The notes beneath the pieces are model-generated. The model made no database searches, was not told the DNA's origin, and saw nothing but the letters and a program-made list of their open reading frames with translations. A stretch of DNA of 29,523 bases from DASZBX01 sp035943635 (GTDB taxonomy: Bacteria > Actinomycetota > Actinomycetes > Streptomycetales > Catenulisporaceae), in contig DASZBX010000141.1 of NCBI GenBank assembly GCA_035943635.1, positions 1 through 29,523 on the forward strand. The letters run 5' to 3'. Position 1 is the stretch's first letter. Every line of letters starts with the position of its first letter. Below are positions 8,278 through 15,729 of the stretch, piece by piece. The position numbers and the translations under genes were made by a program.

Positions 8278-8305
8278 GGCCACCTCGCAACTTGGGGGAC
8301 GCTCA
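8278..8305 (-). repeat. Right terminal inverted repeat of IS3 element
   Basis: Read on the minus strand it begins TGAGCGTCCC and continues to GCGAGGTGGC. It is followed outward by the second ACC of the target duplication. Confidence 0.85.
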
Positions 8306-9713
8306 ACCTGTGATTGATGGAGTCGAGAACATAACCCAGCAGGTCGTTGGCGGGCCACTTGCTGAACCGGGCCTCAACCAGGAAAACCCGCCACTTGTCC
8401 TGCGTTCCTCTTCTGGCGGGCTCTACGTTCAATCCTTTGAGGATCACGTCGGCCAGCACCGTGCACTCTTCGCGAGTCCAGCTGACCGGCACGCCGTGCG
8501 TCCAGCGAACCCAGAGCCTCATGAACGCATCGAACAGGCACGGATCAGTCGACCACACGGGAGCCGGCATCGTCGGTGTTGCCTGGGGTTTGATGCGCGA
8601 TGAGCCTCCGGTCGGACCGTACCGGCGTTCGAGATCGGCATAGCCGGTCCAACCGGCATCCGGTGCCGGCCGAGGTGCGGGAACCGGAGTGGCAGCGGCT
8701 GCGACTCGGCTCCTGGCGGGGGTGGCGGGAACCGGAAAGGACGCGGGATTGCCGAGCCACGCTACGACCGCGTTGAGACCAGCGGCGATCTGGCCCAACT
8801 CGGCTTCGGCGCGCCGGCGCACCCGGATCTCTCGATTGATCGCGTTGTTCACCTGGTTCGGCGCCAGGTCGAGTTCCTGGCCCAACTTCCAGGCAAGGCC
8901 GTTGAGGAGGCGACGCGCTTCATCCTCTGTTAGAGCGGCGTCGACGCGGCAAATCCGGCCGGTCTCGGGGCCTCCCGCTGCTCCTGAGGCAGTCAGCCGC
9001 TCGCACAGGCAGCCGGGGCATGCATTGCAGCTGGGCGTTGCCACCTGTTCCAGCTGCTCAGAGTCCAGGTCACTGGTCGGGTGTTGGTGAGGTTCTAACT
9101 GGCAGGAGCAGCAACGCTCGGCCGCTTCGTCCGAGTCTGGATAGTGAATCACGCTCTTGCGTAGAACGGGATCGTCCGGCGAGCTGCCGAAGCCTTCGCC
9201 AATCCACTCGGCTGCGGCTGTTTCGTAGGCGCTGTTCAGGCGCGAGTGGAAATCGTCGCCATACGAGGTGTCGGAGTCGGTGGTCTCATCGGCGCCTTCG
9301 TCGTGGTGTGGCGGCGGTGTCTCCCACAAGATTCTCGGACCGGTGAGCCAGCGTTTCGGAAACGGTAGTGGGAGCAGTAGCGCCTGTCCGAGCAGGTGCC
9401 TGTCCAGAGCGCTTTCCGCAGGGTGCTGTTTCGGACACGGCTGGTGGACGCCGCACTCGTCACACCAGACCTCGACATCGGCGGCGAAGCCGTCCCACCA
9501 CCACGGCGACTCGGCTTCCGTCGATCGCGCCTCGAACCAGAGCCGCAGTCGAGGTAGGTAGAACGCCGGGGAGTACGGACGGTCATCTGCGGAGAACTCC
9601 ACAGGCTTGTACATCCATCGCACGCCGAGCTGATCGAAGAAGAATGCCCACCGGGCGTGCAGTTCTGTGTCGAAAAGCGTCGTGCGTAACGCGTACACCA
9701 TCGTCGTATCCAT
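8306..9713 (-). pseudogene. 5' part of split gene: degenerate nuclease-like, Cys-rich protein
   Basis: Encodes 469 residues of a 549-aa protein interrupted by the IS3 element. Residues 15-63 (TELHARWAFFFDQLGVRWMY ... YSPAFYLPRLRLWFEARS) resemble the PD-(D/E)XK-like pattern of EaRwA..fd.l...w.Ye... Y.PDFylp...WiEvK seen in phage-type nuclease-like proteins. Here PD has become PA and ExK has become EAR, so catalysis is doubtful. Cysteine clusters follow (CDECGVHQPC at 84-93; ERCCSCQ; CNACPGCLC around 225-255), probably zinc-binding. A basic helical segment (NQVNNAINREIRVRRRAEAE) comes next. The start may be ATG 9713 or ATG 9701. The frame now runs into the insertion sequence and stops at 8259. 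Confidence 0.8.
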
Positions 9714-10252
9714 TCGTCTGCCGAATCCGGCACTCGGCTGCCGGGCACAGGGTACTGATTACCTGGCCACCACCGAAGGATCGTGCAGCCGTCACTCTAT
9801 CCGATTGGCCCACTACTCTTGGTGTCCAATCGTGTGTCACGTCGAGCAGTCTCCATCAACGCCTGCCCGCCGACACGGAGATGCAGTGAGTCTGTTGCCT
9901 GCTCACTTGGGTATCTGTCGCCCGTCGCGTGGGCGCGCGGCAAAGGGATTCAGCGGATGTGTCGTCTGGCTGCTGGGTGTTGTCGGTTGACTTGTCGCGT
10001 GGTCGCCGTATTGGTCGTTTGCCGCACAGCTTATGTGTCACTTTTGATGGGTATGTTGTCTTCTCGTTGTGTCACCGAGTGACTGGCGGCCTGGCAGCAC
10101 ACGAAGAACTCCTGCACCTGCGGCGCGTCCTGCAACATCACAGCATCGAGCCCTGACCCACGCCGCTCTTATCGCAAGCATCCGGGCGGCACGATATCCA
10201 GGTCCACGACGGGAGTTCGCACTCCCGGTCAATACCAGCCCACCGGGACTTC
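9714..10252. other. Intergenic region, relatively AT-rich, three TGTGTCAC copies
   Basis: No convincing gene. Around 9960-10080 the GC content falls below that of the flanks. TGTGTCAC occurs three times at 9833-9840, 10034-10041 and 10068-10075; the last is part of GTCACCGAGTGAC, a small inverted repeat. TTGACT at 9987-9992 could be a -35 hexamer on the plus strand, but its -10 partner (TATTGG, 16-base spacer) is poor and no plus-strand gene follows. Confidence 0.4.
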
Positions 10253-11137
10253 TTACTCAGGCGCCGGTACCGCATCGCCCACGTCGGAGCGTTGGAGGAC
10301 GAGAAGCACAGTGGCGTAAGCCTGTCGCACCCTGGCGAGGAACGCCCGGAAACGGTTGATATCCGTGGAGCCTTCCTCAGGCGCGTGCAGCAACGTGAGC
10401 AGGAACAGCCGCATCGCATGCAGCAGGTACGTGGTGGGCGCATAGTAGTTCACCCGGTCTGGGCCGTCCCCCGGCGAACCGGACCAGCCGGCCATCGCCT
10501 CCCACAGCGCATGATCGACAGACAGCGCCTTCATGGTCCGCTCGATCCTGCGACATGGTCGTTCCAGGACATCCAGTGCGCTCTCAGGATCGGATTCGGC
10601 CACTGCCAGCAGCTCGTCGACCTCTTCGAGGGTTTGGCTGGCTTGTCGGAACAGGTACGCGAGCCGCTCCAGCGGCGTAGCCCCGTCCAGATCGATGGCG
10701 ACCTGCTCCGGAGGCTGGTGCGGCTTTATGGCCTGCCTCGCCATCCACGACGCGAACGCTTCGTTTCTCAGCTGGTTCAAACGATCATGTGGCAGACCGG
10801 CCTTGTGGGCTTTTTGAGCCGCTCTCCTCCCGGTTCCCTCGCTGCGACCGATCGCCTCCCAGGTCAGGCCACGCGCGCGCGCCTCGGCGGCAAGATCATG
10901 CCGAATGACAACCATGATCGCTTCAAGATCGCGCGCCGCACGGATATAGCGCAGCACCGGATCCGCCTCGGACGGCTTAAGGTCAGGCGGATTCAATCCC
11001 TCGCCGAACGTCCTGACCAGTTGACCGATGGCTCGCCGCGCTTCAAACACCACGAGGTCGGAAGAAAACGGCCACGCATCCGAGGTGCACGGTGTGGCCC
11101 GCCAAACAGGGTGCTGCCATTCCTCCAAGATGCTCAT
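10253..11137 (-). CDS. Hypothetical protein with internal helix-turn-helix (294 aa)
   Basis: 294 residues from the ATG at 11137 (an in-frame GTG/ATG pair at 11149 is an alternative). Residues about 84-112, AEARARGLTWEAIGRSEGTG followed by RRAAQKAHKAG, match the small actinobacterial HTH of the type A..RG.TW..IG...G.s.qaA. The flanks are helical, with an acidic stretch (ASQTLEEVDELLAVAESDPESALDVLE) and a C-terminal block (YLLHAMRLFLLTLLHAPEEG, then RVRQAYATVLLVLQ). A DNA-binding regulator is likely. It is divergent from the 11245 gene, and a perfect palindrome lies in the gap, which makes autoregulation plausible. Confidence 0.8.
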   Translation of the reverse strand: MSILEEWQHPVWRATPCTSDAWPFSSDLVVFEARRAIGQLVRTFGEGLNPPDLKPSEADPVLRYIRAARDLEAIMVVIRHDLAAEARARGLTWEAIGRSEGTGRRAAQKAHKAGLPHDRLNQLRNEAFASWMARQAIKPHQPPEQVAIDLDGATPLERLAYLFRQASQTLEEVDELLAVAESDPESALDVLERPCRRIERTMKALSVDHALWEAMAGWSGSPGDGPDRVNYYAPTTYLLHAMRLFLLTLLHAPEEGSTDINRFRAFLARVRQAYATVLLVLQRSDVGDAVPAPE

Positions 11138-11179
11138 GGGCGCCACCATAGACGGATCCGCGCCCGGCCGTGACTCGTT

Positions 11180-11202
11180 CTTGTCCACCGGAAGTGGACA
11201 AG
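11180..11202. promoter_or_regulatory. Palindromic operator candidate
   Basis: CTTGTCCAC - CGGAA - GTGGACAAG: perfect 9-bp arms around a 5-base centre, about 40 bases from each of two divergent start codons (11137 minus, 11245 plus). Position and symmetry fit a dimeric repressor site, perhaps for the HTH protein next to it. Confidence 0.6.
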
Positions 11203-11244
11203 CCTTGCTTGGCCTGGACCGTGCGAAGTGCTCCCATTGACGGC

Positions 11245-11574
11245 ATGCCAAGTAGCCCCCTGAGCCTCGCCCTCGCCGCACTGGCCACCACGACCGTGCT
11301 CGCCCGGGGGATGGCACCCGTGGCGCGGGAAGCCCGCAACTGCCTTCTACTGTGGCTCGCGCTGCGCGGCACTTCGCCCGAACAGCGCCCCCAGGTCATC
11401 AAGTCCCTTCCATCATTGGAGCCGCCGCCAGCCGCGCCCAGTTCATACATCGCAAAGCCCTCGGACACTGCGACCTCGACCACTACCGACGGGCCATCCA
11501 CGACCGCGCCACTGCGATGCCCGACCACGGCGGCACGACGTCGCGGGCACGCCCGAAACTTACCTACCTCGTAA
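11245..11574 (+). CDS. Small membrane-associated protein with LRG-EQRP motif
   Basis: 109 residues from the ATG at 11245. The N-terminus has two hydrophobic stretches (LSLALAALATTTVLARG and NCLLLWLALRG), followed by LRGTSPEQRPQVIKSL. The same module (LRGSSAEQRPEILRAL) occurs in the 79-aa protein at 20925-21164, so the first 60 residues are real protein. The Ser/Thr/Pro-rich remainder is less convincing. Another plus-strand frame (11352-11726) contains a protein-like stretch (FIHRKALGHCDLDHYRRAIH), so a frameshift near 11410 is possible. Function unknown. Confidence 0.55.
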   Translation: MPSSPLSLALAALATTTVLARGMAPVAREARNCLLLWLALRGTSPEQRPQVIKSLPSLEPPPAAPSSYIAKPSDTATSTTTDGPSTTAPLRCPTTAARRRGHARNLPTS

Positions 11575-12035
11575 CAAGCGGAAGAACGACATCGACGCCG
11601 GATAGGGCCAGCGCGTGGACCACTCAGCCGACGACAAACAGCCCAACGCGGCACGACACCGACATGACTACAAGCCCACTAAGACGACAGGCCCACCGAA
11701 TCCCTACACGCGCAGCACCCACATGATCGTTTCCTGAGCGCGGCCCTCCCGCTGCCCCAGTATCCGGGGCAGTCCGGCCGCGTCAAGGACGTGAGCTGTC
11801 GCTCACGTCGCAGTGCGGAGGTGCACGGTGGGCCGGGGCGGCGAGCGGCCTTCGGCCGCCCCTTGACCCGGCCGGCCTCTGGGCCCCGGACCCGTCTGGC
11901 AGCTATCGGGTGGGCCGGGGATTCATGGTCGGGAGGATGGTGCACTGATCTATTACGGCGCCCCCGCCGAGGGTGAATCAGACCTATTTTCAGGTCACAA
12001 ACCTATTGCGATAGCACCTGACCTGACCATATGGC
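11575..12035. other. Structure-rich non-coding region upstream of ParB-like gene
   Basis: No confident gene. GACGTGAGC-TGTC-GCTCACGTC at 11788-11809 is a perfect 9-bp-arm palindrome. A GC-rich hairpin with a CTTCGG tetraloop (GCGGCCTTCGGCCGC) lies at about 11850-11864. GACCT-attttc-AGGTC at 11981-11996 and further ACCTGACCTGACC at 12016-12028 form short inverted repeats just upstream of a promoter. Such a region next to a ParB-like gene could hold operator, centromere-like or transfer-origin sites. No GTTTCACGTGAAAC parS site is present. Confidence 0.45.
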
Positions 12036-12064
12036 TTGATCTTCCGGTGCTGATCTGCCATAAT
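12036..12064 (+). promoter_or_regulatory. Sigma-70-type promoter for the ParB-like operon
   Basis: TTGATC (12036-12041), a 17-base spacer and CATAAT (12059-12064) make an unusually good match for this high-GC sequence. Transcription would begin near 12071, giving a leader of about 220 bases with a long hairpin before the ParB-like gene. Short GACCTG inverted repeats lie just upstream and could be operator sites. Confidence 0.65.
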
Positions 12065-12222
12065 CAGGATGTAGAGCGGGGTTGACGGCCCCGGCTCGAC
12101 CCTCTTGATTCCGGCGCGTGTGCAGCTGCCTTGATGAGCGGCGCCAGCCCGGCCACCGTGGGCCGTCATTCTCCCTTTCTTATCGCGGCGCGACCGGCTT
12201 GTCCGGTGCCCGCACCTGTTCG

Positions 12223-12254
12223 CGCGCCTGCGGGGCGGCATCCCCGCAGGCGCG
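12223..12254 (+). promoter_or_regulatory. Leader hairpin with CGGCAT loop (copy 1)
   Basis: Perfect 13-bp stem CGCGCCTGCGGGG / CCCCGCAGGCGCG with loop CGGCAT. It is followed by CCCCACACCCCTCA, CACCAGCA and the AAAGGA ribosome binding site of the ParB-like gene. The element at 18974-19009 has the same loop and the same 3' tail but different arms. Confidence 0.75.
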
Positions 12255-12294
12255 TGCCCCACACCCCTCATTTCACCAGCAAAGGACTGTATCA

Positions 12295-14052
12295 ATGAGC
12301 ATTGTCATGCCCGAAAACACGCAGGTGGACCCTGACTCGGCGCTGATCGCCGAGATCGACGCGATCGGCCAGGATGCAGAGCCGAACGAGTGCGGCGGCC
12401 CGGCGCCGCTTGAGGTCACCCCGATCCCGACCATCCCCCTGTCCGCTCTGATCCGTAACCCGGCCAACCCGCGCAGCACGACGCGGCGCAAGCCGGACGC
12501 GGACCTGGTGGCGAGCGTGAAGGCGGACGGCTTCAAGGAGCCGTTCCTGATCACCCGGACCGACGATCCGGGCGTGTTCATGGTCATGGACGGGCACGAG
12601 CGGATGAACGTCGCCGAGCACCTGAAGCTCGCCGAGGTCCCCTATGCGTTCGACGGCTCGCTCGCCGACGACCCGGTGGCCCATCACCTGGTCGCCGTGA
12701 TCACCTCGCAGCACAAGAAGCCGCTCACGGCGCTGGAGACCGCCAGCGCACTGTTCAACGCGGCCGAGGCGGGCGCGTCCAAGACGCGGCTGTCCAAGGC
12801 GTACGGCCGCAAGCACGGCGGCGTGGAGCGCGCTCTGACGGTCGGCCGTCTGCCGCAGGCCACCCGCAGTGCGGCGGCGGCGTGCACGTACGACTGGGAC
12901 ATCACCGAACTGGCCGCGCTCGACGAGTTCGCCGACGACCAGGAGGCGACCGAGCGGCTGATGCAGGCGGCCGAGGAGAACAAGTTCGCCGTCCAGGTCG
13001 AGCGCGAGCGGATCGAGCGCACCGAGCGCGAGGAGCGCGACGTGATCCGGGCCGAGCACGAGGCGGCGGGGGTCAACGTCCTGGACGAGGAGCCGGACGA
13101 CGCGGTGCGCGTCTCGCGGCTGCGCGACAAGGAGACCGGCGCCTACCTCACCGTCGAGCAGCACGCCGCCTGCCCCGGGCACGCGGCGGTCTTCGAGTCC
13201 TACGGGCAGGTGCGGGTGTCGTTCTACTGCCTGGACCCGGACGCCAACGGCCACGAGGACTCGTGGTCGTACAACTCGCGCCAGAACGCGCCCAAGGTGC
13301 AGGACAAGGCCGCCAAGAAAGCGGTGGTGCGCGGCAACAAGGACCACACGGCCGCTCAGACGGTCCGCGAGACGTGGCTGCGCGGGCTGATCTCGGGGGC
13401 CGGGAGCCTGGACAAGGACAAGCTCGATAAGATCTCGCGCTTCACCACCCTGGCGACGCTCACGGCCCCGGACCCGGTCCGCAAGTTCGCCAGCACGATG
13501 AAGCGCGCCGAACTTCAGGCCGGTCTGCTCGGCATGGGCGGTTACAAGTCCGAGGACTTCGAGCAGGCCGTCACCTCGGCGAGCCCCCGGCGCCTGATGC
13601 TGCTGCAATTCGCCGTGGTGGCCGCCGCGTACGAGAAGGCCGTGACCAAGGACGCCTGGCGCACCGACCAGGCTCCGTCCGAGTACGGCGGTTCGGACCG
13701 CAAGCACGCCCGGGTGTGGCTGGAGTTCTGCCGGGAGGTCGGGCACAACCTCGCCCCGATCGAGGCGGCGATCGTGGCCGATGAGACCTACACCCCGGCC
13801 GACCTGTCCAGTCCGGGCGGGACGCTGACCGGCGGACAGGACGCGCAGGACGGCGCGGACGAAGGCACTCAGGACGGCGGGGACGAGCAGGCCGGGGACG
13901 AGGACGCGGCGGACGAGGAGGACCGGGACGAGACCAGCCCGGCCCGCGACGACCCTCAGGACCAGGACGCGCAGGACCAGGACGCCGCGCGAACCGAGGA
14001 CGGGACGGACGGTCCTGCCGATCCGCAGGTCGAGAAGAGCGGCGCCGCGTAG
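12295..14052 (+). CDS. ParB-like nuclease/partition domain protein (585 aa)
   Basis: ATG at 12295 with AAAGGA at 12281-12286. Residues about 40-140 form a ParB/Srx-type domain: IPLSALIRNPANPRSTTRRK (box I), LVASVKADGFKEPFLITR, then FMVMDGHERMNVAEHL, where GHERM replaces the usual GERR of box II. In the family this fold binds CTP and DNA (partition) or acts as a nuclease or regulator in mobile elements. An HTH-like stretch (TRLSKAYGRKHGGVERALTV) and a highly charged helix (VQVERERIERTEREERDVIR) follow. The middle is unassigned. The C-terminal 80 residues are acidic, with repeated DE/DQDAQDQD. There is no ParA nearby, so classical partition is not assured. It has its own promoter and leader hairpin and heads a plus-strand run that includes the PP-loop and Gp88 genes. 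Confidence 0.85.
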   Translation: MSIVMPENTQVDPDSALIAEIDAIGQDAEPNECGGPAPLEVTPIPTIPLSALIRNPANPRSTTRRKPDADLVASVKADGFKEPFLITRTDDPGVFMVMDGHERMNVAEHLKLAEVPYAFDGSLADDPVAHHLVAVITSQHKKPLTALETASALFNAAEAGASKTRLSKAYGRKHGGVERALTVGRLPQATRSAAAACTYDWDITELAALDEFADDQEATERLMQAAEENKFAVQVERERIERTEREERDVIRAEHEAAGVNVLDEEPDDAVRVSRLRDKETGAYLTVEQHAACPGHAAVFESYGQVRVSFYCLDPDANGHEDSWSYNSRQNAPKVQDKAAKKAVVRGNKDHTAAQTVRETWLRGLISGAGSLDKDKLDKISRFTTLATLTAPDPVRKFASTMKRAELQAGLLGMGGYKSEDFEQAVTSASPRRLMLLQFAVVAAAYEKAVTKDAWRTDQAPSEYGGSDRKHARVWLEFCREVGHNLAPIEAAIVADETYTPADLSSPGGTLTGGQDAQDGADEGTQDGGDEQAGDEDAADEEDRDETSPARDDPQDQDAQDQDAARTEDGTDGPADPQVEKSGAA

Positions 14053-14059
14053 CGGCCTG

Positions 14060-14138
14060 CGCACGGCCCCGGCCCGCCGGGCGCCGTGCGGTGTCTGCCT
14101 CTTCTCGTTCCGCGTCCGGCGCGTGGCGCCGGGCGCGG
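14060..14138 (+). promoter_or_regulatory. Two intergenic hairpins before the 14168 gene
   Basis: The first is CGCACGGC (14060-14067) / GCCGTGCG (14083-14090) with an inner CCCGG/CCGGG stem. The second is CCGCGTCCGGCGC (14110-14122) / GCGCCGGGCGCGG (14126-14138) with loop GTG and one T-G pair. A pyrimidine-rich tract and AAGGAAAG follow. They could attenuate, or process, the transcript coming from the ParB-like gene. Confidence 0.55.
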
Positions 14139-14167
14139 TCCCTCCCTCTCTTCACAAGGAAAGCTTC

Positions 14168-14542
14168 GTGTATCAGTTCTTCGAGATTCTTCCCGGCGAC
14201 GGGCCGGCGCGGATGTACCGGCCGGCGCAGGCGATCGCGCTTCAGATCGTGGTCGCCCTGCTGGGCACCAGCCGCATCGTGGTCACCGGCACCGACCGGT
14301 TCGGCCTGCTTCTGTGGATCGACGCCGACGCCCTGGCTGACGGGCGCGAGCCGAACCCGCGCGCAAGCGCCGTGGCCCGCGCCGTCTTCCGGTCCCAGGC
14401 CGCCGCCGTGTGCGGCCCGCTGGTGATCACCGGCGGGAGTGCCGAGGAGCCCGCCGCTCTCGGCCCGGACGAGGCCGACGAGGCGTACTCCTACCTGTTC
14501 GCCCTGGAGTCGGCCGGGGCGGCGGACGGAGGGCGCCCATGA
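14168..14542 (+). CDS. Hypothetical protein (124 aa), coupled to PP-loop gene
   Basis: The GTG at 14168 is chosen because AAGGAAAG ends just upstream. The 124-aa product has a strand-rich N-terminal half (QFFEILPGDGPARMYRP, AIALQIVVALLGTSRIVVTG, RFGLLLWIDADALADG) and an acidic C-terminus (LGPDEADEAYSYLFALES). No motif is recognised. Its TGA overlaps the ATG of the PP-loop gene as ATGA, so the two are probably translationally coupled and may act together. It lies between the ParB-like gene and the PP-loop/Gp88 pair. Confidence 0.75.
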   Translation: MYQFFEILPGDGPARMYRPAQAIALQIVVALLGTSRIVVTGTDRFGLLLWIDADALADGREPNPRASAVARAVFRSQAAAVCGPLVITGGSAEEPAALGPDEADEAYSYLFALESAGAADGGRP

Positions 14543-15729
14543 CCGCGTCCGCGCTGCGGGACGGAACGGTCCCGAGTATGACAAGGTTCTCATTCGGTAT
14601 GGGCTTGGATTCGGCGTGTATCGCCCTGCGGTGGCTGGAGGAGCCCGACAGCCGGGACGGGATCGACCTGGAGACCGTGACGCTGTCGGTCGCGATGACC
14701 GGGGACGAGTACGACGAGACCCGCCGCATAATGGAAATACATTTACTCCCGAGGCTGCGGGAGCACCATGTCCGGCTGGTCCAGCTCTCGCGCGCGAGCC
14801 AGTCCGGCGGGTACGTGGTGCTCGACGACTCGCGCAGCCCGCGCCGGATGGTCATGCGCGGGCCGTGGAAGCTGTCGGACGAGTTCGCCGCCGGAACCCT
14901 GCCCCAGCTTTCCTCTCATCTGTGCTCGATCCGTTCTAAGGCGGAGCCCTTGGAATGGTGGGCGGCCGACGAGTACGGCGACCAGCCGGTATTCCACGTC
15001 GTCGGCTACGCGGCCGAGGAGGATAAGAGGGCTGCGAAGGACATGAAGCACGCCTCCGCGCTGCGGTGGCCCCTCTACCCTTTACGTTCCTGGGGTTGGA
15101 ATAGAGCCAGGTGCGACGCCTATGTCCAAGCCCTGATCGGGGAGCGGTGGCGCCGGTCGTGCTGCGGGGGAGTGCTGTTTCGGCTTCAACAAGGCGAACC
15201 TGCCGGACCTGATCGACCGGTGGCGGGCGGAGCCGCAGGTGGGCGCGGACGTGCTGTGGATGGAGCACACCGCGCTCGCGCTCAACGAGCGGATGCGGCT
15301 GTACGGCACGACCTCCGCGCACCAACTGGTGCGCGAGCACGGGCTGACCGGCGCGCTGGAGCGCTACCGGGCGCGGCTGGAGACCAGCCGGTTCGCAATC
15401 TACGAGGTTCGCAGGGTCCTGCATGCAGGCACGGACGGCCCTCACGTCAAGGGACCAGTCTGGCGCTCGGTCAAGGCACTGGCGACCGGGTCGCGGGCCG
15501 CGATGACCGCCGAGCTGGCCGAACGCGCCGCCGAGGCCGGCGGGCGGGTGGCGTTCGACGAGGACGGGATCGCCCGCGCCCTGGTAGTGGCCCGGGGAAA
15601 GGCGTACCCGACCACTGAGAAGCTGTTCGCCCTCGCCCCTCCGGCCCGGTGGACAAACAGCTCAAATCGTTCGACAAGCACTGGACGCGGGTGAGCGCCG
15701 CGCGGGCGGAGCGCGGCGATGCCCGGTGA
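14539..15729 (+). pseudogene. PP-loop / PAPS-reductase-like protein, two frameshifts
   Basis: Starts at ATG 14539, coupled to the preceding gene. Residues 18-25 (SFGMGLDS) are a variant of the SGGxDS ATP-pyrophosphatase PP-loop. SHLCSIRSKAEPLEWW at about residue 135 corresponds to the CT..lKi.P motif of PAPS-reductase/DndC-like proteins. A cysteine cluster at 208-214 reads SCCGECCFGFNKANL once one surplus G in the GGGGG run at 15166-15170 is removed. After that the coding signal continues in the next frame to about 15645, where a missing C in GGCCCGG returns it to the original frame (VDKQLKSFDKHWTRV) and a TGA at 15727-15729. Corrected length is 396 aa. The family activates a substrate by adenylation for sulfur transfer or similar chemistry. 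The indels may be sequencing errors in homopolymers or real inactivation. Confidence 0.75.

Larger units (their letters stand above)
6749..8305 (-). mobile_element. Complete IS3-family insertion sequence (1557 bp)
   Basis: The element has terminal inverted repeats starting TGAG: left TGAGTTTCCCTAGGGTTTTC, right (reversed) TGAGCGTCCCCCAAGTTGCG, both running into CGAGGTG. It is flanked by a 3-bp direct repeat ACC at 6746-6748 and 8306-8308. It carries overlapping orfA and orfB on the minus strand with an intact DDE transposase, so it looks complete and possibly active. It interrupts a 549-aa gene. A related copy with about nine differences in 140 bases begins at 29384. Confidence 0.93.

Noticed and set aside
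10292..11173. A 293-aa plus-strand open frame
   Set aside because: It lies opposite the HTH gene, is Arg/Pro/His-rich, has no ribosome binding site and has no motif.
11575..12300. parS centromere site for the ParB-like protein
   Set aside because: I looked for GTTTCACGTGAAAC-like sequence here and elsewhere in the window and did not find it. Other palindromes exist but are not recognisable parS sites.
12292..14064. A 590-aa open frame on the minus strand
   Set aside because: It mirrors the ParB-like gene in a shadow frame of high-GC DNA, is Leu/Arg/Gly/Val-rich, and has no domain. The plus strand has the ribosome binding site, promoter and recognisable ParB motifs.
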